From Nitrospinota bacterium (GTDB lineage Bacteria > Nitrospinota_A > UBA7883 > JACRLM01), in assembly GCA_015231995.1 (NCBI GenBank), contig JADGAO010000202.1, positions 1 through 5,700 on the forward strand: a DNA stretch of 5,700 nucleotides, given 5' to 3'. Below the pieces are notes generated by a model that saw nothing but the letters and a program-made list of their open reading frames with translations, had not been told where the DNA came from and searched no databases. How positions within the stretch are numbered: the stretch's first letter is position 1; every line of letters begins with the position of its first letter. Made by a program: the position numbers and the translations under genes. Positions 1-5,611 of this stretch are shown one piece after another.

Positions 1-233
1 CCGCGAAAGACAAGGGGCATGAGGTGACTGTGTTCGCCATGTCCACCGGAGTGACGAACCTTGGGCGCGAGGATTTCATGTCGTTGACCTCGGACGGCAT
101 AGATATCACCGTGTGCGAACATAACCGGACGCAGTATCAGGGACAGGGCGAGATCGAGGGTATCAAATGTGGTAGCCAGTTCGACCTTGCCGGATACGTT
201 TATGATTCCGACAAAGTTGTGAGTTTCATTTAA
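1..233 (+). CDS. DsrE-family sulfur relay protein, 5' truncated by window edge
   Basis: The reading frame is open from base 3 and ends at TAA 231-233, giving the last 76 residues; the start lies outside the window. The visible part follows the C-terminal half of the DsrE/DsrF fold. It has a GHEVTVFAMSTGV strand-turn, then GIDITVCEHN with a cysteine where sulfur-carrying DsrE proteins place their persulfide cysteine. It ends with a helix-strand tail, DSDKVVSF, typical of the family. A second cysteine occurs in EGIKCGS. In known DsrEFH/TusBCD complexes, DsrE (TusD) takes sulfur from or passes it to TusA in the cytoplasm. The next gene begins 2 nt after the stop, so this is part of an operon with a DsrF-like, a DsrH-like and a TusA-like gene. 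The family call is fairly firm. Whether it acts as DsrE proper or as a generic DsrE-like peroxiredoxin-type protein cannot be settled from half the protein. Confidence 0.75.
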   Translation, partial: AKDKGHEVTVFAMSTGVTNLGREDFMSLTSDGIDITVCEHNRTQYQGQGEIEGIKCGSQFDLAGYVYDSDKVVSFI

Positions 234-235
234 CC

Positions 236-571
236 ATGAAAAACGTGACTGTGATCGTATCTTCAGCGCCTGACGGCGATGTGGCGGAGACGTTGAGAAT
301 GTCTGTGGGACTATCGCTCGAGGACGGCAATGCTTTGAGGGTCGTGCTGGTGGATGACGGCGTTTACGCCGGGCTTGGACATGACAGGCAAAAAACCGGC
401 GTCGAGATAGAAAAAAGCCTTTCCACGCTTGAGATGCTCAAAAAAGAGATACTCGCGGTAAAACCGTCCCTCGACAGCAGGGGCGTGACACTTTCGAAAT
501 TCGGGATACGGGCTATCGAGCGGGAAGAGTTCGCCAAAATCCTTATGGAGCCGGGCGTGGTTATCGCCTGA
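236..571 (+). CDS. DsrE/DsrF-like protein without cysteine
   Basis: This 111-residue protein starts with an ATG 2 nt after the preceding stop, without a strong Shine-Dalgarno, so translation is probably coupled. The N-terminus (KNVTVIVSSAPDGD) is a first beta strand followed by the P-x-G-x loop seen in DsrE/DsrF/TusC proteins. Residues 18-30 form a helix, and residues 34-47 (LRVVLVDDGVYAGL) match the family's strand plus D-G-V-Y signature. The C-terminal part (DSRGVTLSKFGIRAIEREEF, about residues 80-99) resembles the last helix-strand elements of the fold. There is no cysteine anywhere in the protein, so it cannot carry a persulfide itself. By analogy with DsrF/TusC it may be a structural subunit pairing with the upstream DsrE-family protein. 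Membership of the DsrE superfamily is well supported by length, motif and neighbours. The DsrF assignment is inferred from order and the DGVY motif. Confidence 0.72.
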   Translation: MKNVTVIVSSAPDGDVAETLRMSVGLSLEDGNALRVVLVDDGVYAGLGHDRQKTGVEIEKSLSTLEMLKKEILAVKPSLDSRGVTLSKFGIRAIEREEFAKILMEPGVVIA

Positions 572-634
572 TTTTCCGGGAAATGCGGTTAGTAACAATA
601 ATTTGCATAAACAGATGGAAGGCATAAGCAGGGT
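572..634 (+). promoter_or_regulatory. AT-rich gap before cysM with short palindrome; possible internal promoter
   Basis: This 63-nt gap is the longest inside the otherwise tightly packed cluster. It opens with an imperfect palindrome at 571-584 (ATTTTCCGGGAAAT, one T:G mismatch), starting on the last base of the previous stop codon. AATAAT at 597-602 matches five of six bases of a sigma-70 -10 box, but the only bases at -35 distance (about 573-578) are a poor match. GGAAGG at 617-622 and GCAGGG at 628-633 lie before the ATG at 635, the latter very close to it. The gap could hold a secondary promoter or operator for the cysteine synthase part of the operon. It could equally be unremarkable spacing. 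Confidence 0.25.
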
Positions 635-1597
635 ATGTCGAAGTTGACCTCCACCGCCTGTATGACCGCAGAAGACCTCACCACCGACTTGTTGGGGAAG
701 ATAGGCAACACGCCCCTGCTCGACCTTACCAAATGCGCTCAGGGAAGCGTGCCGTCTGGCGTGTCCATATGGGCCAAAGCTGAATGGTATAACGCCGGTG
801 GGTCCGTAAAAGCCCGCCCCGCGCTTCGCATGATCCAGGAGGGCGAGCGGCTTGGAAAGCTAAAACCGGGCATGACGATTCTCGACTCCACCTCCGGCAA
901 CACCGGCGTAGCGTACGCGCTTATCGGCCTGCTCAAAGGTTACAAGGTCAAGCTTGTGATGCCGGCCAACGTCTGCAACGAACGCAAACACCTGATGGCC
1001 ACCGCATACCACGCCGAGATAGTTTTTTCCGATCCTTTGCAGGGGTCGGACGGGGCGATACTAGAATGCAGGCGGATATTCAACGAGGATCCCGGCCAAT
1101 ATTTCTGGCCCGACCAATACAACAATCCGGCCAACTGGCAGGCGCATTTCTACACGACTGCGGAGGAAATCTGGCGGCAGACCGATGGGAAAGTCACTCA
1201 TTTCCTGGCTGGCATCGGCACATCCGGCACCGTGATGGGCACATCCAGAGGGCTGAAGGCGAAGAACCCCGACATAAAATGTTATGCGGTGGAGCCGGCG
1301 GAGTCGTTGCACGGCATCGAAGGGTTGAAACACATGTCCACATCCATCGTACCGGGAATTTACGCGCCCAACGAGCTGGACGGGAAAATTTCCGTGAAAA
1401 CCGAAAGCTCTTACGAAATGGTGAACGTCATAAAAGATACTGTGGATGTGATGGTCGGCACCAGCGCTGGCGCGGCGGTTTATGCGGCGGTCACGCTGGG
1501 CCAGTCGCTCAAGGAGGGGTTGATAGTGACGGTATTGCCGGACAGTTGCGAATGCGACGTGGCTCACGGCATCTTCAACCTGTTGTTAAAAAAATGA
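635..1597 (+). CDS. cysM: CysM-type PLP-dependent cysteine synthase
   Basis: This 320-residue cytoplasmic fold-type II PLP enzyme is the usual length for cysteine synthase. It would replace the leaving group of an activated serine with sulfide or a sulfur donor to make cysteine. Visible elements are IGNTPLL (23-29), AGGSVKAR with the PLP lysine K59, the TSGNTG substrate loop (86-91), the phosphate-binding GIGTSGTVMG (193-202), and GTSAGAA (275-281) with the serine facing the pyridine nitrogen. From memory, the stretches RPALRMI, KPGMTIL, LKGYKV, QYNNPAN and GLKHM resemble Mycobacterium tuberculosis CysM more than CysK. K232 falls where that enzyme has R220, implicated in O-phosphoserine recognition, so the substrate could be O-phosphoserine rather than O-acetylserine; this is inference. 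Oddities are VKAR instead of VKDR beside the PLP lysine, and LPDSCECD (302-308) where LPDSG-type ends are usual, adding C305 and C307. The ATG at 635 is chosen because it places the NTPLL motif at the normal distance. The stop overlaps the next start. Cystathionine beta-synthase activity is a less likely alternative. Confidence 0.9.
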   Translation: MSKLTSTACMTAEDLTTDLLGKIGNTPLLDLTKCAQGSVPSGVSIWAKAEWYNAGGSVKARPALRMIQEGERLGKLKPGMTILDSTSGNTGVAYALIGLLKGYKVKLVMPANVCNERKHLMATAYHAEIVFSDPLQGSDGAILECRRIFNEDPGQYFWPDQYNNPANWQAHFYTTAEEIWRQTDGKVTHFLAGIGTSGTVMGTSRGLKAKNPDIKCYAVEPAESLHGIEGLKHMSTSIVPGIYAPNELDGKISVKTESSYEMVNVIKDTVDVMVGTSAGAAVYAAVTLGQSLKEGLIVTVLPDSCECDVAHGIFNLLLKK

Positions 1598-1878
1598 GCG
1601 GCCTGCTTTTACTGGTGACAAAGACGGTTGCGACGATCCCTTCGCATCTGCGGGATGCCGTTTTCCCTGTGGCCAAGACCGTGGTGTTTCTCCAGAACGG
1701 AGTTTACAACACAAAAGAGACTCTGGAAAAAAACGGGATCAACCTTCCAGCTGGCGTGAAGTGTTTCGCGCTCGGCGAGGACGCCACGGCGCGGATGGTT
1801 GACGCTTCGTTCGAGAAAATTGATTACGCCTGGCTTGTCGACGCGATTGACGCCAGCGAAAAAACGATAACCCTGTAA
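1594..1878 (+). CDS. DsrH/TusB-like sulfur relay protein
   Basis: This 94-residue protein has its ATG overlapping the cysM stop as ATGA, which implies coupled translation. The same frame stays open far upstream inside cysM, but that part is antisense to nothing functional and has no family character, so the ATG at 1594 is taken as the start. The protein follows the DsrH/TusB pattern: a short N-terminal strand (GLLLLVTK), then residues 29-39 TVVFLQNGVYN equivalent to the family's strand plus D/N-G-V-Y, then VKCFALGEDATAR (55-67) matching the vyAL-eD-xaRG motif, and a C-terminal IDYAWLVDAIDASEKTITL matching the family's final helix-strand. The only cysteine is C57. In TusBCD/DsrEFH complexes this subunit sits with the E and F subunits in a cytoplasmic hexamer. 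The motif pattern is good. Sequence divergence from TusB proper makes the exact subfamily uncertain. Confidence 0.75.
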   Translation: MSGLLLLVTKTVATIPSHLRDAVFPVAKTVVFLQNGVYNTKETLEKNGINLPAGVKCFALGEDATARMVDASFEKIDYAWLVDAIDASEKTITL

Positions 1879-1893
1879 ATACGGATATCAGCG

Positions 1894-2133
1894 ATGAGCA
1901 TACAGGCAGATCAAGAGATAAACATTTGCGGCGACGTGTGTCCTTACACGTTCGTCAAATCAAAACTGAAGATCGAATCCATGAATCCGGGCGAGGTGTT
2001 GCGGATCGTGACCGATCACGAACCGGCCACCAAAAATGTCCCGAAAAGCATGGAGAACGAGGGACACGAGATACTTTCACCCCCGCACAAGATAAGCGAG
2101 AAGGTGTGGGAATTCTTCATTAAGAAAAACTGA
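1894..2133 (+). CDS. TusA/SirA-family sulfur carrier protein
   Basis: This 79-residue protein is the usual size for TusA, a small cytoplasmic carrier that holds sulfur as a persulfide on the cysteine of its CP motif and hands it to partner proteins. Here the motif is C16-P17-Y18-T19, followed by the helix FVKSKLKIESM and the strand GEVLRIVTDHEPATKNVPKSMENEGHEI, all characteristic of the family. The C-terminal KVWEFFIKK strand completes the two-layer fold. Escherichia coli TusA has CPxP; CPYT with following FVKxKL is, as I recall, a recurrent variant in TusA-like proteins of anaerobes. A second cysteine, C12, gives the spacing CGDVC. The gene lies 15 nt after the DsrH-like stop, with only a weak CGGA-type ribosome binding site. 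Its position among DsrE/F/H-like genes fits a TusA-DsrEFH relay. The family call is firm; the recipient of its sulfur is not known. Confidence 0.88.
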   Translation: MSIQADQEINICGDVCPYTFVKSKLKIESMNPGEVLRIVTDHEPATKNVPKSMENEGHEILSPPHKISEKVWEFFIKKN

Positions 2134-2137
2134 GACT

Positions 2138-2632
2138 ATGGCCGAACGATATCTGTCCGTATCATTGCCGGAGGGACTTGTCAAAGAACCGGTGATCTAC
2201 ACCCTCGTCAAACGCTACGGGCTTACGGTCAACGTGCTTCGCGCGTCCGTAACCCACACGACAGGCTGGCTGTCGTTGAGCGTCACTGGCGCCGAGGACA
2301 AGATCGACGGCGCGACGCTGGATTTACGATGCAGAGGGGCGATCGTGCAGGAGGGCGGCTCTGAATTGCGGGATTTGAAGTCCGCGCCCCTTGTCTCCGG
2401 CGTTAGGGTGCGGCTCATCGTGCCGAAGGAACGGGTGAAAGAGCCTGTTCTGAGCCAGATGATATCCACCCACGATGTGATAATAAACATACGCCAGGCC
2501 CGGATAGACGACAAAGAAGGGGTTTTGGACGTGGAGATAACCGGCTCTCTTTCCTCCATAGACACGGCGATGGATTCGCTCAAAAAACGGGGCGTGAGGG
2601 TGGAGCCTATCGAGAAGACGGTGATCGAGTGA
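2138..2632 (+). CDS. Stand-alone protein of two tandem NIL domains
   Basis: This 164-residue protein is built from two copies of a beta-alpha-beta-beta-alpha-beta unit, about residues 4-71 and 88-157. Both copies contain VKEPV at the start of the first helix (15-19 and 100-104). Both continue with a strand (LTVNVLRASV; VIINIRQARI), a G-W/V-L turn into the next strand (GWLSLSVTG; GVLDVEITG) and a helix beginning with an I-D pair. This matches the NIL domain, the ferredoxin-like fold found at the C-terminus of the methionine transporter ATPase MetN and in NIL-ferredoxins linked to assimilation of sulfide into homocysteine. No ferredoxin cysteine cluster, ATPase or membrane segment is present, and the only cysteine is C65. 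The gene starts 4 nt after the TusA stop, and its stop overlaps the regulator start. A sensing or partner-binding role for a sulfur amino acid is inferred from the MetN parallel; no catalytic residues are visible. Confidence 0.8.
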   Translation: MAERYLSVSLPEGLVKEPVIYTLVKRYGLTVNVLRASVTHTTGWLSLSVTGAEDKIDGATLDLRCRGAIVQEGGSELRDLKSAPLVSGVRVRLIVPKERVKEPVLSQMISTHDVIINIRQARIDDKEGVLDVEITGSLSSIDTAMDSLKKRGVRVEPIEKTVIE

Positions 2633-3087
2633 AAATCTCGACGAAGGGCCACTATGCTGTGCAGGCGATGGTGGACCTGGCCGCGCAGGAGGGCGCGGGG
2701 CCTGTGTCGTTGTCGGTGATAGCCGAGCGGCAGGGGCTTTCGCAAAACTACCTCGAACAGCTTTTCGTGAAACTCCGAAAAGCGGAATTGGTGAAATCCG
2801 TTCGCGGTCCCGGCGGCGGATATACGCTAGGCAGGGGCGCCGACGCTATTTCCATCGGCGAGATTTTCGCGGCGGTGGACGAGAGCCTGGTTTTGATAGA
2901 TTGCGTGGACACCAGCGGATTGACCGAGCACGCCACCTGCGATAAATCGTCAGGGTGCCGGACCCAAACTCTTTGGGCGCGGCTATGTCACCACTTCAAC
3001 GACCTTGTGAATTCCGTAACCCTCGGCGACGTGCTGAGGGGCGAGTACGATTTCCCCACAATCGCCCACGGCGTGGTTAAGGGGTAA
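2629..3087 (+). CDS. Rrf2-family transcriptional regulator, probably Fe-S or redox sensing
   Basis: This 152-residue winged-helix DNA-binding protein is the length typical of IscR/CymR/NsrR. It starts at GTG 2629, overlapping the NIL stop as GTGA. That start is chosen because it gives the hallmark Rrf2 N-terminus MKISTKGHYAVQAMVDLA. The helix-turn-helix lies at about 25-50 (SVIAERQGLSQNYLEQLFVKLRKA written in two parts: SVIAERQGLS, QNYLEQLFVKLRKA), followed by the wing RGPGGGYTLGR (59-69). Cysteines C92, C104 and C110 resemble the Fe-S ligands of IscR. IscR has C92, C98 and C104 plus a histidine three residues on; here the first gap is wider and the residue after C110-R-T is Q113. A [2Fe-2S] or similar sensor with a different fourth ligand is therefore likely, but cluster binding is inferred. 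As the last gene of the cluster it probably autoregulates the operon. CymR, which represses cysteine synthesis genes together with CysK, is a relevant precedent. Confidence 0.9.
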   Translation: MKISTKGHYAVQAMVDLAAQEGAGPVSLSVIAERQGLSQNYLEQLFVKLRKAELVKSVRGPGGGYTLGRGADAISIGEIFAAVDESLVLIDCVDTSGLTEHATCDKSSGCRTQTLWARLCHHFNDLVNSVTLGDVLRGEYDFPTIAHGVVKG

Positions 3088-3103
3088 TTCCAGTATCATT
3101 TTG

Positions 3104-3178
3104 CCCCTCGACAGAACCTGTCTTTGAGCATGGCGAAGGACTCAGGGTAAACTCCGCGAATAATCTGTCCCCTATTTG
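3104..3178. repeat. Probable decayed dispersed intergenic repeat between convergent genes
   Basis: The 134-nt gap between the convergent regulator and membrane-protein genes contains no open frame of note. On the minus strand its core reads ACCCTGAGTCCTTCGCCATG, then CTCAAAGACAGG. This has a broken inverted repeat (CCTGAG against CTC-AAAGA-CAGG) and resembles the CCTTCG...CTCAGG elements scattered between genes in many bacterial genomes. Next to it, also on the minus strand, is AGGGGACAGATTATTCGCGG, a tail type I also associate with dispersed repeats. A single copy in this window cannot prove repetition, so the call rests on recollection of such elements. Confidence 0.35.
3107..3128 (+). terminator. 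Weak hairpin after the sulfur operon
   Basis: GACAG (3110-3114), loop AAC, and CTGTC (3118-3122) form a perfect 5-bp stem just 23 nt after the regulator's stop. The outer bases CTC (3107-3109) and GAG (3126-3128) can extend it if TTT is bulged. A second possible pairing, AGGGG (3080-3084) with CCCCT (3104-3108), overlaps its edge. The run of T after the stem is only three bases, so this is a poor intrinsic terminator. It may simply be the inverted-repeat part of the adjacent repeat-like sequence. Confidence 0.3.
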
Positions 3179-3221
3179 AACCTTCACCCGCAAGCCGCTA
3201 TTTTCCCTGTAGCAAATCATG

Positions 3222-5486
3222 TCACCATGGAGTGGCATACCTTATCTCGTTGCCCTCGTTGGCAAAGTATCCAACCGAGATCATGCCAGGGTAATCAGCC
3301 ACCGGATCTTCATCCCTGACAATTCGCCCAACTTGAATAGCAGGAGTCTTGACAATAAAGGGCGGTTTTTCCTGGCTCGCCAATATCCCCTTGATCAGCG
3401 TTGAGTCCTCCAACACAAGCGACCTGAATTTTTCAGTGTCGAACAATTCCTCGTATTCGAGGTCTGTCCCAATGAATATCGGCTGATTTTCCACAACAAA
3501 AACATTCTTGAATGATTGTTGCATGGCCCCCAATGTCGCCCTGGATGTGCTGTAACTGATGTGCATGCCTTTGGGGGTAAGCCTGCTTTTCACAATCTTG
3601 AAAAACTCGACCGATCTCAAAACTGATGCGCCGGGCATTTTTTCACCTGAGCTATATTGAGCGATGATGTCATAGCGGTTGTTTGTGCGCATAAGATCGA
3701 GACGGCCATCGAAATATTTGACAGTACTGTTTGGGCGATATAACAGGTCATAGTTGTATTCCCGATATTTTCTATTGAACCATTCCAATGAATTGCTGTA
3801 ATCCACGCTGGTTACTCGCCGCGTCCCATCAATATCATTAAGGCTTGCGATCTTGCCGTTGGAAACACCCGCCGCGATTCCAATGATGTAAACGCTTTTA
3901 TTATTTCGAGCGATTAGCGGCAATGTGTACTGCAATGTGCGGAAGGCGCCCGACTGGCTTTTGTTAAAATTAGGCGATTCATAATGGCCGTTGATCCAGA
4001 GTGATTTAGATCCATGATTAGTGGTCACCCATACAGCGCCCGACCAGCTTTCCGTGACTTCCAACGCCACCACGCCATCCCAATTCTTATGCTTGTTCAA
4101 GTGTGCGTAGGCCAACCCACGGTGATAACGCAGATGAGGAAAACGGTAGCCACCGGTATCAAGCGAGTTGCCGGCCTCAAAGAGTAGCAATGCCGCCAAA
4201 AGCCATGCGGGAACCGACCCGTTCGCCAAAGTGGGCGACCATCTTATGCAACGGAAATAGAGCCATACAAGAAGGGCTATCCCTGCAATGATCACATAAA
4301 TACTGCTGATCAAATAGCGGGGCGCCAGAATGTTTGTCGCCACCCCACCCAGGAAGAGTCCGCACAGGTTAGCGCTATACAGTAGGGCATATTCAAATGC
4401 GCCTAAAGTCTTAACATGCTTGTAAACAGCGGAAAAAGCCAAGCCGCTGAAAAGAGCTGGGGAAAAAACAGTCGCGACGATAAATGCCCCGACGGGCGTC
4501 AGGCCGATAAGGCCCAACAGAGGCGATATCCATTCGGATGTCAAAAGGATCCAAAATAATACGAGGGAAAAAAGATATCCGGCGAGCGCTTTGGGCAAGT
4601 CAAACCGCTTCATGGCGGCCAACCCCACCCCGAATGTCCAGAAAACCAGATAAACACTTAGGGTAATGCCAAATATTTCATAGTTATATGGATGTAAAAA
4701 GGAGTAATGCCGAAACAGCAGGGCCTCATTCGAAAATCCGACAAAGCCGATGACGAATAGAATGAAAGCGGCTTCAGGGACGCCTATCAGCCTGCCGGGA
4801 TATTCTTCAATTTTGCCGACCCCTTGATTTAAAATTTCTGGACGTGGAGCCATGATTAGATGCTTGAGGAAAATCGCGGTGGCGATAAACCCTGTAAGAG
4901 CGAACGCATAGGCGGAGTATTGGAGCAAGTCTTTTAGGTTGCATTCGGGCATATACATTACCGCCGCCAACCCTCCACATGCGGCCCCAGCGGTATTGAA
5001 AAACATGATGAATATAACGATCTTCGAAGATGCTCGCTCACGGGCTCTGGTGAGCATTTCAAATACAAGGGGCGTATTGACTCCCATAAAAAATGCAAAT
5101 GAAAATGTCGTAACGACAATCAGCCCTGAAGCGTAAAGGTAATAGACAATGATTGAATCGCTAAAGAGTCCGTGAAGGTCGGAGAGGATGAAATGGTGGA
5201 GCCTCTCCACCGCTGTGATATACGTTAACGCAACCGCCCCGCAGACAAATTCGGTTGCCGCCCACCATGCCGAGGGAGCGCGATAAAGGGAGAGGGCGCG
5301 CCCGGCGACCAAGGAGCCGAGCCCTAATCCGGCCAGAACCGCCAGCGAAACGGCGGTCATCACAAAAGCGTTCGCTCCTCCCAACACCACCTGCAAATAT
5401 TTTTGCATTACCACCTGCGCAGATATACAGGCGGCTCCAGAAAAAAACAGGGCTATTGCGATGAATAGCTCTAGAAAATATTTCAT
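3222..5486 (-). CDS. Polytopic membrane protein with degenerate spermidine-synthase-like domain
   Basis: This 754-residue protein of the membrane spermidine-synthase-like family starts at ATG 5486-5484, preceded on its strand by AAGGAA. A GTG at 5507 is in frame but has no ribosome binding site. Hydrophobic segments fall near residues 4-26, 36-62, 73-93, 112-140, 156-178, 188-210, 235-255, 267-291, 297-317, 330-355, 365-388, 393-413 and 426-440. They form two related units, one opening with FFSGAACISAQVVMQKYL and GLGLGSLVAGR, the other with FILFVIGFVGFSNEALLFRH. The soluble part (about 485-680) keeps the spermidine-synthase order: a WINGHYES hairpin, YIIGIAAGVSNG as the nucleotide loop, SVDYS, FDGRLDL, then YDIIAQYSSG and RLTPKGMHISYS. 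The aspartate expected after YDII is Q610, and the H/E residues that bind polyamine are absent. Spermidine synthesis is therefore unlikely and the substrate is unknown. The gene is more AT-rich than the cluster it faces, with 25 and 29 GC in two 60-base samples. Confidence 0.8.
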   Translation of the reverse strand: MKYFLELFIAIALFFSGAACISAQVVMQKYLQVVLGGANAFVMTAVSLAVLAGLGLGSLVAGRALSLYRAPSAWWAATEFVCGAVALTYITAVERLHHFILSDLHGLFSDSIIVYYLYASGLIVVTTFSFAFFMGVNTPLVFEMLTRARERASSKIVIFIMFFNTAGAACGGLAAVMYMPECNLKDLLQYSAYAFALTGFIATAIFLKHLIMAPRPEILNQGVGKIEEYPGRLIGVPEAAFILFVIGFVGFSNEALLFRHYSFLHPYNYEIFGITLSVYLVFWTFGVGLAAMKRFDLPKALAGYLFSLVLFWILLTSEWISPLLGLIGLTPVGAFIVATVFSPALFSGLAFSAVYKHVKTLGAFEYALLYSANLCGLFLGGVATNILAPRYLISSIYVIIAGIALLVWLYFRCIRWSPTLANGSVPAWLLAALLLFEAGNSLDTGGYRFPHLRYHRGLAYAHLNKHKNWDGVVALEVTESWSGAVWVTTNHGSKSLWINGHYESPNFNKSQSGAFRTLQYTLPLIARNNKSVYIIGIAAGVSNGKIASLNDIDGTRRVTSVDYSNSLEWFNRKYREYNYDLLYRPNSTVKYFDGRLDLMRTNNRYDIIAQYSSGEKMPGASVLRSVEFFKIVKSRLTPKGMHISYSTSRATLGAMQQSFKNVFVVENQPIFIGTDLEYEELFDTEKFRSLVLEDSTLIKGILASQEKPPFIVKTPAIQVGRIVRDEDPVADYPGMISVGYFANEGNEIRYATPW

Positions 5487-5489
5487 CGT

Positions 5490-5496
5490 TTCCTTA
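5490..5496 (-). promoter_or_regulatory. Ribosome binding site deciding the membrane-protein start
   Basis: On the minus strand the bases read TAAGGAA, then ACG and the ATG at 5486-5484. The AAGGA core lies four bases before the start codon. The upstream in-frame GTG at 5507-5505 is preceded by GCGCAAAAACTTT, which has no Shine-Dalgarno. The shorter 754-residue product is therefore preferred. Confidence 0.65.
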
Positions 5497-5553
5497 AAAC
5501 TAACCACAAAGTTTTTGCGCTACAAACATCGGTAGTATCTTACTGGATTCCTC

Positions 5554-5565
5554 GGCAATGTTGCC
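5554..5565. promoter_or_regulatory. Short palindrome in the divergent intergenic region
   Basis: GGCAATGTTGCC has perfect 5-bp arms around a 2-nt centre. It lies 68 nt upstream of the minus-strand start and 120 nt upstream of the plus-strand start at 5686. On the minus strand TTGGCA overlaps it and TAAGAT follows 19 bases later, a poor sigma-70 pair. It could be an operator, but a palindrome this short can arise by chance. Confidence 0.25.
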
Positions 5566-5611
5566 AAATTTAGGTTGGAGTTAACGAACAAACGGGAGGG
5601 CGGGTAAGCTA

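Noticed and set aside
1061..1567. Long open frame on the minus strand opposite cysM
   Set aside because: It lies fully antisense to a clear PLP enzyme, has no recognisable domain, and is rich in H and R as expected of a shadow frame in GC-rich coding sequence.
1066..1593. Upstream extension of the DsrH-like frame inside cysM
   Set aside because: The translation has low-complexity H/R/G character without family resemblance and overlaps cysM completely. The ATGA overlap at 1594 gives a product of the right length.
1..2133. Dissimilatory sulfur oxidation (Dsr) operon
   Set aside because: There is no dsrA, dsrB, dsrC or dsrMKJOP in the window, and a cysteine synthase and a regulator are present instead. 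An assimilatory or homeostatic role fits better, although genes upstream are unseen.
2215..2745. Minus-strand open frame opposite the NIL and Rrf2 genes
   Set aside because: It crosses the boundary of two well-supported plus-strand genes and shows no domain or ribosome binding site.
3088..3221. Small gene, tRNA or CRISPR in the convergent gap
   Set aside because: No open frame with a ribosome binding site, no cloverleaf and no regularly spaced repeats are visible in these 134 bases.
5487..5507. GTG start at 5507 for the membrane protein
   Set aside because: No Shine-Dalgarno precedes it, whereas the ATG at 5486 has AAGGAA. The extra seven residues are not part of the first membrane segment.
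5550..5570. Sigma-54 promoter on the minus strand (TTGGCAACATTGCC)
   Set aside because: The GG and GC elements are 7 bases apart, not the required 10.
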